A stretch of 47,055 nt of DNA, from positions 1-47,055 of the forward strand of contig NZ_SCML01000050.1 in the NCBI RefSeq assembly GCF_005503365.1, written 5' to 3'. Below are positions 33,896-41,962 of the stretch, one piece after another; the stretch's first letter is position 1, and each line of letters opens with the position of its first letter. A program made the position numbers and the translations under genes. The notes under the pieces were generated by a model, which saw only the letters and a list, made by a program, of their open reading frames with translations, was not told the origin of the DNA and ran no database searches. The stretch is from Hydrogenophaga sp. 2FB. Lineage in GTDB: Bacteria > Pseudomonadota > Gammaproteobacteria > Burkholderiales > Burkholderiaceae_C.

Positions 33896-35455
33896 TCAAG
33901 CGGCTTTCTCGGTCGGCGCCGCGATGCCGAAGTCTTCGGGGTAGTGGTCCAGCGCGGAGAGCACGGGGTAGGGCGTCATGCCGCCCATGGCGCACAGGCT
34001 TCCGTGGACCATGGTGTCGCAGAGATCGCGCAACAAGTGCACCTGTTGTGGCCGGTTCTCGCCGCTCACGATGCGGTCGATGACTTCCACGCCGCGCGTG
34101 CTGCCGATGCGGCAGGGCGTGCACTTGCCGCAGCTCTCCAGTGCGCAGAATTCCATGGCGTAGCGCGCGAGCCGGGCCATGTCGGCCGTGTCGTCGTGCA
34201 CCACGATGCCGCCATGCCCGACCACGCCGCCGAACGCTGCATACGCTTCGTAGTCCAGCGGCTCGTCCCACTTCGATGGGGGCACATAGGTGCCCAGGGG
34301 GCCGCCCACCTGGATGGCCTTGACCGGCCGGCCACTGCGCGTGCCGCCGCCAAAGTCGAACACGAGCTCGCGCAGCGTGAGGCCAAAGGCTTTTTCGACC
34401 AGGCCGCCGTGCAGTATGTTGCCCGCCAGCTGGAAGGGCAGGGTGCCGCGCGAGCGGCCCATGCCGTAGTCCTTGTAGAAGTCCGCGCCGCGCGCCAGGA
34501 TCACCGGCACGCTGGCGAAGGTGATGACGTTGTTGATGACGGTCGGTTTCCCGAACAGGCCCGAGAGCGCGGGCAGCGGCGGCTTGGCGCGCACGATGCC
34601 GCGCTTGCCCTCGATGCTCTCCAGCATCGCGGTTTCTTCGCCGCACACATAGGCGCCGGCGGCCATGCGCACCTCGAGGTGGAAAGCCTTGCCGGAGGCG
34701 CAGACGTTGTCGCCGAGGTAGCCCGCTTGCGTCGCGCGTTCGATCGCCTGGCGCATCGTCGCCACGGCGTGCGGGTACTCGGAGCGGATGTAGACCACGC
34801 CCCGCGTGGCACCCGTCGCCACGGCCGCAATCGCCATGCCCTCGATCAGCATGAAGGGGTCGCCCTCCATCGTCATGCGGTCGCTGTAGGTGCCCGAATC
34901 GCCTTCGTCGGCGTTGCACACGATGTATTTCTGCGCGGCCGGGGCCTGCAGCACCGTGCGCCATTTGATGCCGGCCGGAAACGCCGCGCCGCCGCGGCCC
35001 CGCAGGCCCGCGTCCAGCACGTCCTGCACGATCGCCATGGGTTCCATGCCCAGGGCGCGCCTGAGGCCCGACCAACCTTCATGGGCTTCGTAGGCGGCCA
35101 GCGACAGCGGTTCGGTGACGCCCATGCGCGCGAAGGTCAGGCGTTCCTGCTTCGCGAGGAAGGGCAGTTGATCGACGGGGCCCAGGCACAGGGGGTGTGC
35201 GCCGCCGCGCAGGCAGTCGGCGTCGAGCAGGCTCTTCACGTCCTCGGCCTGCACCGGTCCGTAGGCCACGCGTCCCCGTGGCGTGTCGACTTCCACCAGC
35301 GGTTCCAGCCAGAACATGCCGCGCGAGCTGTTGCGCATGAGCGCCACGTCAAGGGAGCGGGTCGCCGCTTCGGTGGCGATGGCCTGCGCGACTTCGTCCG
35401 CGCCCACGGCCAAGGCGGCGGAGTCGCACGGGACCCAGACCTTGAAGGGCTTCAT
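33896..35455 (-). CDS. fdsB: Formate dehydrogenase beta subunit FdsB (FMN, NAD-binding)
   Basis: A 519-residue NuoF-like diaphorase subunit. An N-terminal thioredoxin-like region precedes GLRGRGGAAFPAGIKW (NAD/FMN site), CNADEGDSGTYSDR, and the 4Fe-4S motif SCGKCTPCRIGSTRG followed by SLCAMGGM. It passes electrons from FdsA to NAD+. The start at 35455 overlaps the fdsG stop (ATGA). Ten bases separate it from fdsA. Confidence 0.95.
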   Translation of the reverse strand: MKPFKVWVPCDSAALAVGADEVAQAIATEAATRSLDVALMRNSSRGMFWLEPLVEVDTPRGRVAYGPVQAEDVKSLLDADCLRGGAHPLCLGPVDQLPFLAKQERLTFARMGVTEPLSLAAYEAHEGWSGLRRALGMEPMAIVQDVLDAGLRGRGGAAFPAGIKWRTVLQAPAAQKYIVCNADEGDSGTYSDRMTMEGDPFMLIEGMAIAAVATGATRGVVYIRSEYPHAVATMRQAIERATQAGYLGDNVCASGKAFHLEVRMAAGAYVCGEETAMLESIEGKRGIVRAKPPLPALSGLFGKPTVINNVITFASVPVILARGADFYKDYGMGRSRGTLPFQLAGNILHGGLVEKAFGLTLRELVFDFGGGTRSGRPVKAIQVGGPLGTYVPPSKWDEPLDYEAYAAFGGVVGHGGIVVHDDTADMARLARYAMEFCALESCGKCTPCRIGSTRGVEVIDRIVSGENRPQQVHLLRDLCDTMVHGSLCAMGGMTPYPVLSALDHYPEDFGIAAPTEKAA

Positions 35456-35961
35456 GGCGCCACCCCCGCGCTGGCCAGAATGCCATCGAGTTTTTCCGGG
35501 GTCAGGCGTGCGTACACGCGCCCGTTGATCTGGGCAGAAGGGGAGGACGCGCACAAGCCCAGGCAATACACCGGCTCCAGGGTGACGGCGCCGTCGGCCC
35601 GGGTCTGGTGCATCTCGCAGCCCAGCCGGCGTTGCGCGTGCGCGGCCAGTTCGTTCGCGCCACAGGCGATGCAGGCCTCGGCCTGGCACAGCTGCACCAC
35701 GTGGCGCCCGGGCGCGGCCGTGCGGAAGTGGTGGTAGTAGGTCAGCACGCCATGCACCTCGGCGCGCGAGAGGTTCGTGGCCTGGGCCAACACCTCCACC
35801 GCCTCGGCGGGCACATGGCCCAGCGCGTCCTGCACGGCGTGCAGGGCGGGCAACAGGCCGCCCGGGACGTGTCGGTGTTCGTCGGCGATGCGACGGACCA
35901 GTGCGGCGGGGTCTTGCGGGGCAACGTTCATGGTGGGGTTCATATAGGCTTCAGAAGTCAT
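35452..35961 (-). CDS. fdsG: Formate dehydrogenase gamma subunit FdsG (2Fe-2S)
   Basis: A NuoE-like subunit with 2Fe-2S cysteines in LCQAEACIACGANEL and VYCLGLCASSPS. The core begins at about PAALVRRIADEHRHVPGG. Several in-frame Mets exist: 35961 (169 residues, chosen; AAGAGAG lies 11 bases upstream), 35943 and 35931 (159 residues). First gene of the fdsGBA-fdhD-fdsD operon and divergent from the regulator at 36064. Confidence 0.9.
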   Translation of the reverse strand: MTSEAYMNPTMNVAPQDPAALVRRIADEHRHVPGGLLPALHAVQDALGHVPAEAVEVLAQATNLSRAEVHGVLTYYHHFRTAAPGRHVVQLCQAEACIACGANELAAHAQRRLGCEMHQTRADGAVTLEPVYCLGLCASSPSAQINGRVYARLTPEKLDGILASAGVAP

Positions 35962-36033
35962 ATTCTTGACTCTCTTGTCTGCGGATATTGACCGCAATGT
36001 TCCAATGACGCAATATGCGCCAACCCTTGATTT

Positions 36034-36055
36034 AATAGGCTTTTAAAAGCCTATT
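36034..36055. promoter_or_regulatory. Perfect 22-bp palindrome between fdsG and its regulator
   Basis: Half-site AATAGGCTTTT followed immediately by its exact complement AAAAGCCTATT. It ends 8 bases before the regulator start codon, leaving no room for a normal Shine-Dalgarno. It is most likely the dimeric operator of the neighbouring regulator. A second dyad, CGCA ATA TGCG at about 36009-36019, lies closer to fdsG. Confidence 0.75.
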
Positions 36056-36063
36056 TGAAAACC

Positions 36064-37194
36064 ATGATTCGTGTCTCTATCGGCCTGGAATGGTCCATCG
36101 CCGCCCCGCAGGGCAATCCGCTGGGCATGAAAGTGGTCGATCTGCTGGTGAAGGTCGACGAGCAGGGCAGCCTGGCCCAGGCCTGTTCGGTCTGCGGCGT
36201 GTCCTACCGCTATGCGTGGACGCTGATCCGGGACGCGGAACAGGTGTTTGGCCAGCCCTTGCTCACCATGTCGCGCGGGCGCGGTTCGGAGCTCACCGTG
36301 CTCGGCGCGCGGCTGGTGTGGGCGCACCGCCGCATCCAGGCGCGCTTGACGCCGCTGCTGGACTCCCTCGCGTCCGAAGTGGGCGCGGAGATCGAACGCG
36401 TGGTCTCCCCGCAACCGGCGCAACTGCGCATCCATGCCAGCCACGGCTTCGCGGTGCAGCTTCTGCATGTGTCCTTGAACCGCCAGGGGCTGGCGCACGA
36501 GCTCAAGTACTGCGGCATGGCCGAGGCCCTGGAGGCGCTGGCGCAAGGCGAATGCGATATCGCGGGCTTCCATGTGCCCATTGGCGAGTTCGCGCCGGCG
36601 GCCATCGCGCATTTCGGGCCCGCCCTGCAAGACCCCGAGTTGCGCGTCATCCGGCTGGCGACGCGGCGGCAGGGGCTGATGACCTTGCCCGGCAACCCCA
36701 AGAAGATCTACAGCATCGACGACCTCGCGCGACCCGAGGTGCGGTACGTCAACCGCCAGCCCGGCTCGGGCACCCGTTTCCTGTTCGACCAGATGCTCAA
36801 GCGCCAAGGCATGGCCGCCGCCAAGGTGCGGGGCTATGACCAATACGAGTACACCCACGCCGCGGTGGCCGCCTTCGTGGCCAGTGGCATGGCCGATGCG
36901 GGCATGGGCGTGGAGCCGCCCGCGCGGCAGTTCAAGCTGGAGTTCATCCCGCTGCAGCAGGAGTCCTACTTCCTGCTCTGCCGCGCGGACCAGCTGGGCA
37001 CGCCGAACGTCCTGCAATTCCTGGAGGTGCTTCGCAGCGCGGAGTTCCAGCGGGACGTGAATGGCCTGCCGGGTTACTCCCTCGACCGCATGGGCGATGT
37101 GCAGACGGTGGTAGAGGCGCTGCCGCCGTTCAAGGCGTGGCAGCAGAACCGCGGCCGGCCTGCGGTGACCGCTTCATCGGCCGAGCAGGGCTGA
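36064..37194 (+). CDS. ModE-like helix-turn-helix regulator with periplasmic-binding-like domain, probable fds regulator
   Basis: A 376-residue protein. Residues 20-110 form a ModE-type winged helix (GNPLGMKVVDLLVKVDEQGS, SYRYAWTLIRDAE). The remainder is a molybdate/tungstate-binding-like domain (IHASHGFAVQLL, NRQPGSGTRFLFDQML, GMADAGMGVEPPARQF). There is no signal peptide, so it is cytoplasmic. Its position divergent from fds suggests control by formate, molybdate or a related oxyanion. C. necator uses a LysR-type FdsR, so this would be a different design. Start ATG 36064; no Shine-Dalgarno visible. Confidence 0.85.
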   Translation: MIRVSIGLEWSIAAPQGNPLGMKVVDLLVKVDEQGSLAQACSVCGVSYRYAWTLIRDAEQVFGQPLLTMSRGRGSELTVLGARLVWAHRRIQARLTPLLDSLASEVGAEIERVVSPQPAQLRIHASHGFAVQLLHVSLNRQGLAHELKYCGMAEALEALAQGECDIAGFHVPIGEFAPAAIAHFGPALQDPELRVIRLATRRQGLMTLPGNPKKIYSIDDLARPEVRYVNRQPGSGTRFLFDQMLKRQGMAAAKVRGYDQYEYTHAAVAAFVASGMADAGMGVEPPARQFKLEFIPLQQESYFLLCRADQLGTPNVLQFLEVLRSAEFQRDVNGLPGYSLDRMGDVQTVVEALPPFKAWQQNRGRPAVTASSAEQG

Positions 37195-37220
37195 GGACGC
37201 CCAGGCGCGAGGACCCGCGG

Positions 37221-38132
37221 TCAGAACACCGACAGGCCGGTCCTGGACGTGAAGAGTTCCAGCGCCCGCATGCCCAACAGCGAATTGCCGGTCGCGTCCA
37301 GCGCGGGTGACCACACGCACAGGCTCAGGTGGTCGGGCACCACGGCCACGATGCCGCCGCCCACGCCACTCTTGCACGGCAGGCCGATGCGGAAGGCGAA
37401 CTCGCCGGCCGCGTCGTAGGTGCCACACGTCAGCATCAGCGCGTTGATGCGGCGCGTCTGGCGCTCGGTCAGCACGGGCTCGCCGTTGAACGGGTGCCGG
37501 CCGTCGCGGCACAGGAAGCCGGTGGCCCGCGCCAGCTGCAGGCAGGTCATGCGCACCGCGCAGTGGTGGAAGTAGGCCTCCAGCACCGGCGCGACGCCGT
37601 TGTCGATCTTGCCGAAACTCTTCATGAAGTTGGCCAGCGCGATGTTGCGAAAGCCGGTCGCCGCTTCCGAGGCCGCCACTTCCTCGTCGAAGTGCACCGG
37701 CTCGTTGCACAGGCTGGAGACCAGCGCCAGCATGGCCGCCTTGGCGTCACCCTGGCTCACCAGCCGGTCGGTGACGGCGATCGCACCGGCGTTGATGAAG
37801 GGATTGCGCGGCGTGCCTTGTTCGGCTTCGAGCTGCACCAGCGAGTTGAACGGATTGCCCGAGGGCTCGCGACCGATGCGCTCCCACAAGGTCTCGCCCA
37901 TGGCGCGCATGCCCAGGGTCAAGGCGAAGACCTTGGAGATGCTCTGGATCGAGAACGGCGTGGCGCAGGCACCGGCCTGCGCTTCCTCGCCGTCGCAGGT
38001 GCGCAGGGCGATGCCGAACTGCGCCGCTGGCACCCGCGCCAGCGCGGGGATGTAGTTGGCCACCTGGCCCTGCGCGCCGAGCTCGGGGCGCAGGGTGTTC
38101 ACGATGTCTTCGAGGATGGACTGGAATTGCAT
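37221..38132 (-). CDS. glsA: Glutaminase GlsA
   Basis: A 303-residue beta-lactamase-fold glutaminase (glutamine to glutamate and ammonia). The catalytic Ser64-x-x-Lys67 is in FSIQSISKVF, and NPFINAGAIAVTD, KSFGKIDNG, MLTCGTYDAAGEFAFRIGLP and KSGVGGGIVAVVP are family hallmarks. The start at 38132 (MQFQSILEDI) gives the usual length; the longer frame overlaps the acyl-CoA ligase gene. Stand-alone gene 79 bp downstream of the ligase on the same strand, convergent with the fds regulator. Confidence 0.93.
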   Translation of the reverse strand: MQFQSILEDIVNTLRPELGAQGQVANYIPALARVPAAQFGIALRTCDGEEAQAGACATPFSIQSISKVFALTLGMRAMGETLWERIGREPSGNPFNSLVQLEAEQGTPRNPFINAGAIAVTDRLVSQGDAKAAMLALVSSLCNEPVHFDEEVAASEAATGFRNIALANFMKSFGKIDNGVAPVLEAYFHHCAVRMTCLQLARATGFLCRDGRHPFNGEPVLTERQTRRINALMLTCGTYDAAGEFAFRIGLPCKSGVGGGIVAVVPDHLSLCVWSPALDATGNSLLGMRALELFTSRTGLSVF

Positions 38133-38211
38133 GGCCGCATTGTTGACCAGCCGCCACGAGGCACCGCCGGCGCCACCCCGTTCGACCGCGTTCGGGGCAG
38201 GCCTTCTGTCC

Positions 38212-39768
38212 TCATGAAACGCGGCGGCTGTGCCCCACCCAGTAGCGCTCGCGGAGTTCCTTGCGGGACAGTTTGCCATTGGCGTTCTTCGGCAGTTCCT
38301 GGACGAAGTCGACGGACCGCGGTTTCTTGAAGTCCGCCAGGAACCCGCGACAGTGGTCCACCAGTGCTTCGGCCGCCACCGTGTGCCCTTCGCGCAGCAC
38401 GACCACCGCCTTGATGGCTTCGCCCCAGGTCGCGTCCGGCACGCCGACGACGCAGGCCTCATAGATCGCGGGGTGCCGGTACAGCACTTGCTCGACTTCC
38501 GTCGGGTAAACGTTGAACCCGCCCGAGATGATCATTTCCTTCTTGCGGTCCACGATGGAGATGTAGCCGTTCGGGTCCATGCGCGCGAGGTCTCCGGTGT
38601 GCAGCCAGCCGTCGACCAATGTGCTGGCGCTGATCTCGGGTTCGCGCCAGTAGCCGGCGAACACGTCGGGCCCCTTGATGAGGATCTCGCCGATCTCGCC
38701 CTGGGCCACTTCCTGGCCCGCGTCGTTCACGAGGCGCAGTTGCGCCTCGCCGAAGGTGCGCCCGCAGGACAGCAGCAGGTCCTCCCGCCCTTCTTCGATG
38801 GCGATGCGGTGGTCCTCTGCGTTGAGAATGACCAGTCCACCTGTGGTTTCGCCCGCGCCATAGCCCTGGGACAACACCGGCCCGAAGATCTTCCAGGCTT
38901 CCTTGATGCGCGAAGGCGCAATCGGAGCGGAGCCGTAGGTGACGTCGCGCAGCGAGCCGAGATCAAAATCGCCGACACGGGGGTGTGCCACGATCATGTT
39001 GATCATGGTCGGCACCAGGAAGCAGGCCGTCACGCGGTGCTTCTCGACCGACGCGAGAAAGGCTTCGGCGTCGAAGCGCTCGTGCAGCAGGATGGTGCCG
39101 CCCTGGTACAGGAACGGCTGGATGAACATGCCGCTGGCGTGGGTGATGGGGCCGACCAGTGCCAGCACGTCGCCCGGTTTTGCGCGCATGCGACCCATGA
39201 TGACCTTGCGCAGCGACGCCATGCGGTTGCCCACGGTCTGCATGGCGGCCTTCAGCTTGCCGGTGGACCCCGAGGTGAAATGCAGCACGGCCAGATCGTC
39301 CATGGCCATCTCGACGTCGGGCGAGGTGGTCGCCGCCTGGGCCAGCAGGGCCTCGTAGTCGAGAAACCCCTCATGCGAACCGTCGATGGCCACGAAGCGC
39401 TCGACCTCGGGCAACTGCGGCACCAGCTTGGCCACCTCGGCCAGGTGAGCGGGGCCGACGAGCAGGATCCTGGCTTGTGCGTTGTTGACCGTCTCCACGG
39501 TTTCAGCGGGTGACAGCCGCGCGTTGAGCGCGACCTTCACCAGGCCGGCCTTGTACATCGCGCATTCGAATTCGATCAGCTCGGGCCGGTTGTACGACTG
39601 GATCGCCACGCGGTCGCCCTTGCGCGCGCCCAAGGCGATCAGGGCGTTGGCCAGGCGGTTGGAACGTTCGTCGAGCTGGCGGTAGCTGATGGCCTGATCG
39701 CGAAACAGGATGGCCGTGTTCTCGGGCCAGTAACGTGCGCTGCGGGTGACAAAACGACCTTGGTTCAT
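38212..39768 (-). CDS. AMP-forming acyl-CoA ligase
   Basis: A 518-residue ANL-family enzyme that activates a carboxylic acid with ATP and CoA. P-loop LHFTSGSTGKLKAAM, motif GYGAGETTGG, WLHTGDLARMDPNGYISIVDR (hinge Asp), and the catalytic Lys in KNANGKLSRKEL near the C-terminus. Starts at 39768 behind AGAGGTC. Divergent from a Bug-type binding protein. The substrate is unknown; the neighbouring acyl-CoA dehydrogenase and racemase-like protein suggest a branched or cyclic acid. Confidence 0.9.
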   Translation of the reverse strand: MNQGRFVTRSARYWPENTAILFRDQAISYRQLDERSNRLANALIALGARKGDRVAIQSYNRPELIEFECAMYKAGLVKVALNARLSPAETVETVNNAQARILLVGPAHLAEVAKLVPQLPEVERFVAIDGSHEGFLDYEALLAQAATTSPDVEMAMDDLAVLHFTSGSTGKLKAAMQTVGNRMASLRKVIMGRMRAKPGDVLALVGPITHASGMFIQPFLYQGGTILLHERFDAEAFLASVEKHRVTACFLVPTMINMIVAHPRVGDFDLGSLRDVTYGSAPIAPSRIKEAWKIFGPVLSQGYGAGETTGGLVILNAEDHRIAIEEGREDLLLSCGRTFGEAQLRLVNDAGQEVAQGEIGEILIKGPDVFAGYWREPEISASTLVDGWLHTGDLARMDPNGYISIVDRKKEMIISGGFNVYPTEVEQVLYRHPAIYEACVVGVPDATWGEAIKAVVVLREGHTVAAEALVDHCRGFLADFKKPRSVDFVQELPKNANGKLSRKELRERYWVGHSRRVS

Positions 39769-39824
39769 GCGAAGACCTCTCGACAGAAAATGAAGATGGC
39801 GGATGCTAGGACCCGTGGCGGGCC

Positions 39825-39895
39825 GATCCGATAAGGTTTCTGCGTGTCCCGATGCCGCGCGGGAATGGACCCTGGCCATAACGTCGCGGCATCGG
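39825..39895. promoter_or_regulatory. Shared motif and 11-bp inverted repeat in the ligase/Bug divergent promoter
   Basis: GATCCGATAA (39825-39834) occurs again, on the opposite strand, before the LysR gene (41880-41889). Downstream, CCGATGCCGCG (39849-39859) and CGCGGCATCGG (39885-39895) form a perfect 11-bp inverted repeat 25 bases apart. All carry the CCGAT/ATCGG core, suggesting sites for one regulator. The rest of the 213-bp gap shows nothing else; CTGGAG precedes 39982. Confidence 0.6.
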
Positions 39896-39981
39896 ATTTC
39901 TTCGTTCCGGAATGGCGCTTCTCTTGCGGCGATCGGACAATTTCGCTTCACCGCACAACCCACCCTGGAGACACACATCCC

Positions 39982-40956
39982 ATGTTGAAAATTCGATCGA
40001 TGCTGAGCGGTCTCGTGGCCGGCCTGCTCGCCATCAGTGCACCCGCCCAAGCCCAGGCCCGCTATCCGGACCGCCCCGTCAAGCTGGTGGTGCCTTTCAG
40101 CGCGGGCGGCCAGTTCGACATGGTGGCCCGCATGCTCGCGCAGTTCGCGAGCGGCGAACTGCACCAGTCCGTGATCGTGGAAAACGTCACCGGCAGCGGC
40201 GGCAACATTGGCGCGGCCAAGGTGGCGAACGCCACGCCGGATGGCTACACCCTGTTGCTGCTGGGGGGCAACCACACCATCGCCAAGACGCTCTACGCCA
40301 AGCCGGGCTTCGACGTCGCGAAGGATTTTTCGCCCGTCTCCATGGTCAGCATCACGCCGCACGTCGTGCTGGTGAATGCGGCCTTGCCCATCCACTCCAT
40401 GGCCGAGCTGGTGCAATACGCGAAGAAGAACCCGGGCAAGCTGAGCTATGCCACCCCTGGCATGGGGACCTCGATGCACCTCACCTTCGAGATGATCAAG
40501 TCGAACTACGGCCTGGACATCCTGCACGTTCCCTACCGTGGTGGCGCCAATGCGCTCACCGACCTGGCCGCTGGCCAGGTCAACCTGGGCATCGTGGGGA
40601 TCGCGCCGGCACAGGAGTTCATCAAGGCCGGGCGCGTGCGGGCCATTGCCATCACCAGCAAGGCGCGGTCGCTGGCTTTGCCGAATGTGCCGGCGCTGCA
40701 GGAAGTCGGTTATCCCGAGCTGAATGCCGGTAGCTGGCTGGGTGTGGCCGGGCCGCAGGGCATGTCGGCCGACATCGTCGCGCGCTGGCAGGCGGTGGTG
40801 CGTGCCTTCCAGGAAGACCCGGCCAACCGCAAGCGCATGGAGGAGATGGGCTTTCGTGTCGAGCCGAACACGCCGGCCCAGTTCCAGAGGTTCATCCTCG
40901 CCGAGACGGAGACCTACGGCAAGGTCGTGCGCGACAACAAGATCAGCGCCGACTGA
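39982..40956 (+). CDS. Bug-type (TctC-like) substrate-binding protein
   Basis: A 324-residue secreted binding protein with a Sec signal (MLSGLVAGLLAISAPAQAQA). The mature part RYPDRPVKLVVPFSAGGQFD, VENVTGSGGNIGAA and LDILHVPYRGGANAL are typical of Bug proteins. No TctA/TctB genes are near, so its permease must be elsewhere. Divergent from the acyl-CoA ligase; probably binds the acid that the ligase activates. Confidence 0.9.
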   Translation: MLKIRSMLSGLVAGLLAISAPAQAQARYPDRPVKLVVPFSAGGQFDMVARMLAQFASGELHQSVIVENVTGSGGNIGAAKVANATPDGYTLLLLGGNHTIAKTLYAKPGFDVAKDFSPVSMVSITPHVVLVNAALPIHSMAELVQYAKKNPGKLSYATPGMGTSMHLTFEMIKSNYGLDILHVPYRGGANALTDLAAGQVNLGIVGIAPAQEFIKAGRVRAIAITSKARSLALPNVPALQEVGYPELNAGSWLGVAGPQGMSADIVARWQAVVRAFQEDPANRKRMEEMGFRVEPNTPAQFQRFILAETETYGKVVRDNKISAD

Positions 40957-40959
40957 AGC

Positions 40960-41865
40960 TTAGACCGGCGCCGCGCCAGGGACCTCCCGGCGCAGCAACT
41001 CCAGGAGCCGCTCGGCGAGCGGCGACAGGTACGCCCCACGCCGTGTGGTGATGCCGATGGTGCGGGGCCATACCGCTTCCGCCAAGCCCAGCGGCACCAG
41101 GTTCGCACCCACCGGCTTGGACAGCAACGACGTGGCCATCACCGTCAGCAGATCGGTGGAGCGCACCACGCTGGTCAGCGAAATGATGGATGAGTTCGAC
41201 TCCACCACCACGTTCGGTGGTGGCAGGTCGTGTTCGGCAAAACGCGCCTCGATCGAGCGGCGTGCCGCCACCGCAGGCCCGGGAAGAATCCACGAGGCGT
41301 TGGCCAGATCGGCGAAGTTCAGGCGGGGGGCGAGCAGGAGCGGGTGGCCCTCGCGTGCCACCACCTGCAGGTCGTCGCGGAACAAGGGCTGCTGCACGAA
41401 CTCGGGCCCGTCGTTGGACGACAGGGCGCTGATGGCCAGGTCGAGATCCCCGAACTGCAGGGCGGCCAGCAATTGGTCGTTGAGGCCGATGGTGACCTTC
41501 ACCCGCGCCGCGGGCCGCTGCTGCAGCAGCGCTGCGCAGGCACTGCCGAAAAAAAGCTCCGAGTAGGTCGGGGCCACGCCCACGCGCACCAGACCGACCC
41601 GCCCCAGATGCAAGTCATTGGCCTCGCGAATCGCGTTGTCCAGACTCGCGCGCACGTGCCGTGCGCGCTGGTAGAACGCCTGCCCCGGCGTGGTGAGCGC
41701 CATGCCCGTGGCGGTGCGTTCGAACAACTGCAACTGCAACTCGCTCTCCAGCCGTTGAATGCCTTTGCTCAGCGCCGGTTGGCTCTGGCCCAGATTCACC
41801 GAGGCGCGCCCTACATGGCCGGTTTCCGCCACCGCGAGAAAGTAGTTGAGGTCTTCGATGCGCAC
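40960..41865 (-). CDS. LysR family transcriptional regulator of the acyl-CoA cluster
   Basis: A 301-residue LysR protein if it starts at GTG 41865 (RIEDLNYFLAVAETGHVGRA, then SQPALSKGIQRLE). An alternative TTG at 41919 adds 18 residues but would cover the GATCCGATAA motif at 41880-41889, so the GTG is preferred. The rest is a normal effector domain. Convergent with the Bug gene (stop codons 3 bp apart) and divergent from the acyl-CoA dehydrogenase. The shared motif in both divergent promoters suggests it controls the whole cluster. Confidence 0.87.
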   Translation of the reverse strand: MRIEDLNYFLAVAETGHVGRASVNLGQSQPALSKGIQRLESELQLQLFERTATGMALTTPGQAFYQRARHVRASLDNAIREANDLHLGRVGLVRVGVAPTYSELFFGSACAALLQQRPAARVKVTIGLNDQLLAALQFGDLDLAISALSSNDGPEFVQQPLFRDDLQVVAREGHPLLLAPRLNFADLANASWILPGPAVAARRSIEARFAEHDLPPPNVVVESNSSIISLTSVVRSTDLLTVMATSLLSKPVGANLVPLGLAEAVWPRTIGITTRRGAYLSPLAERLLELLRREVPGAAPV

Positions 41866-41879
41866 GTCATTCCAGTCGG

Positions 41880-41889
41880 TTATCGGATC
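41880..41889 (-). promoter_or_regulatory. Second copy of the GATCCGATAA motif, before LysR/acyl-CoA dehydrogenase
   Basis: TTATCGGATC on the plus strand is the exact complement of the site at 39825-39834. It lies 15 bases before the LysR GTG start and about 75 bp before the acyl-CoA dehydrogenase start. A second ATCGG/CCGAT half-site (CCGAT at about 41900) is nearby. Confidence 0.5.
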
Positions 41890-41962
41890 ACGCGGTTTGC
41901 CGATCGCGTTGCAGGGCAAGCATCTCCATGATCGGTGGCCTGTACTTCACCCACACACCATC

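Noticed and set aside
31207..34083. Plus-strand open frame of 958 codons opposite fdsA
   Set aside because: Antisense to fdsA, whose cofactor motifs are intact; no recognisable domain.
41866..41919. 18-residue N-terminal extension of the LysR protein from a TTG start
   Set aside because: LysR proteins normally start right before the helix-turn-helix, and the extension would cover the shared GATCCGATAA motif.
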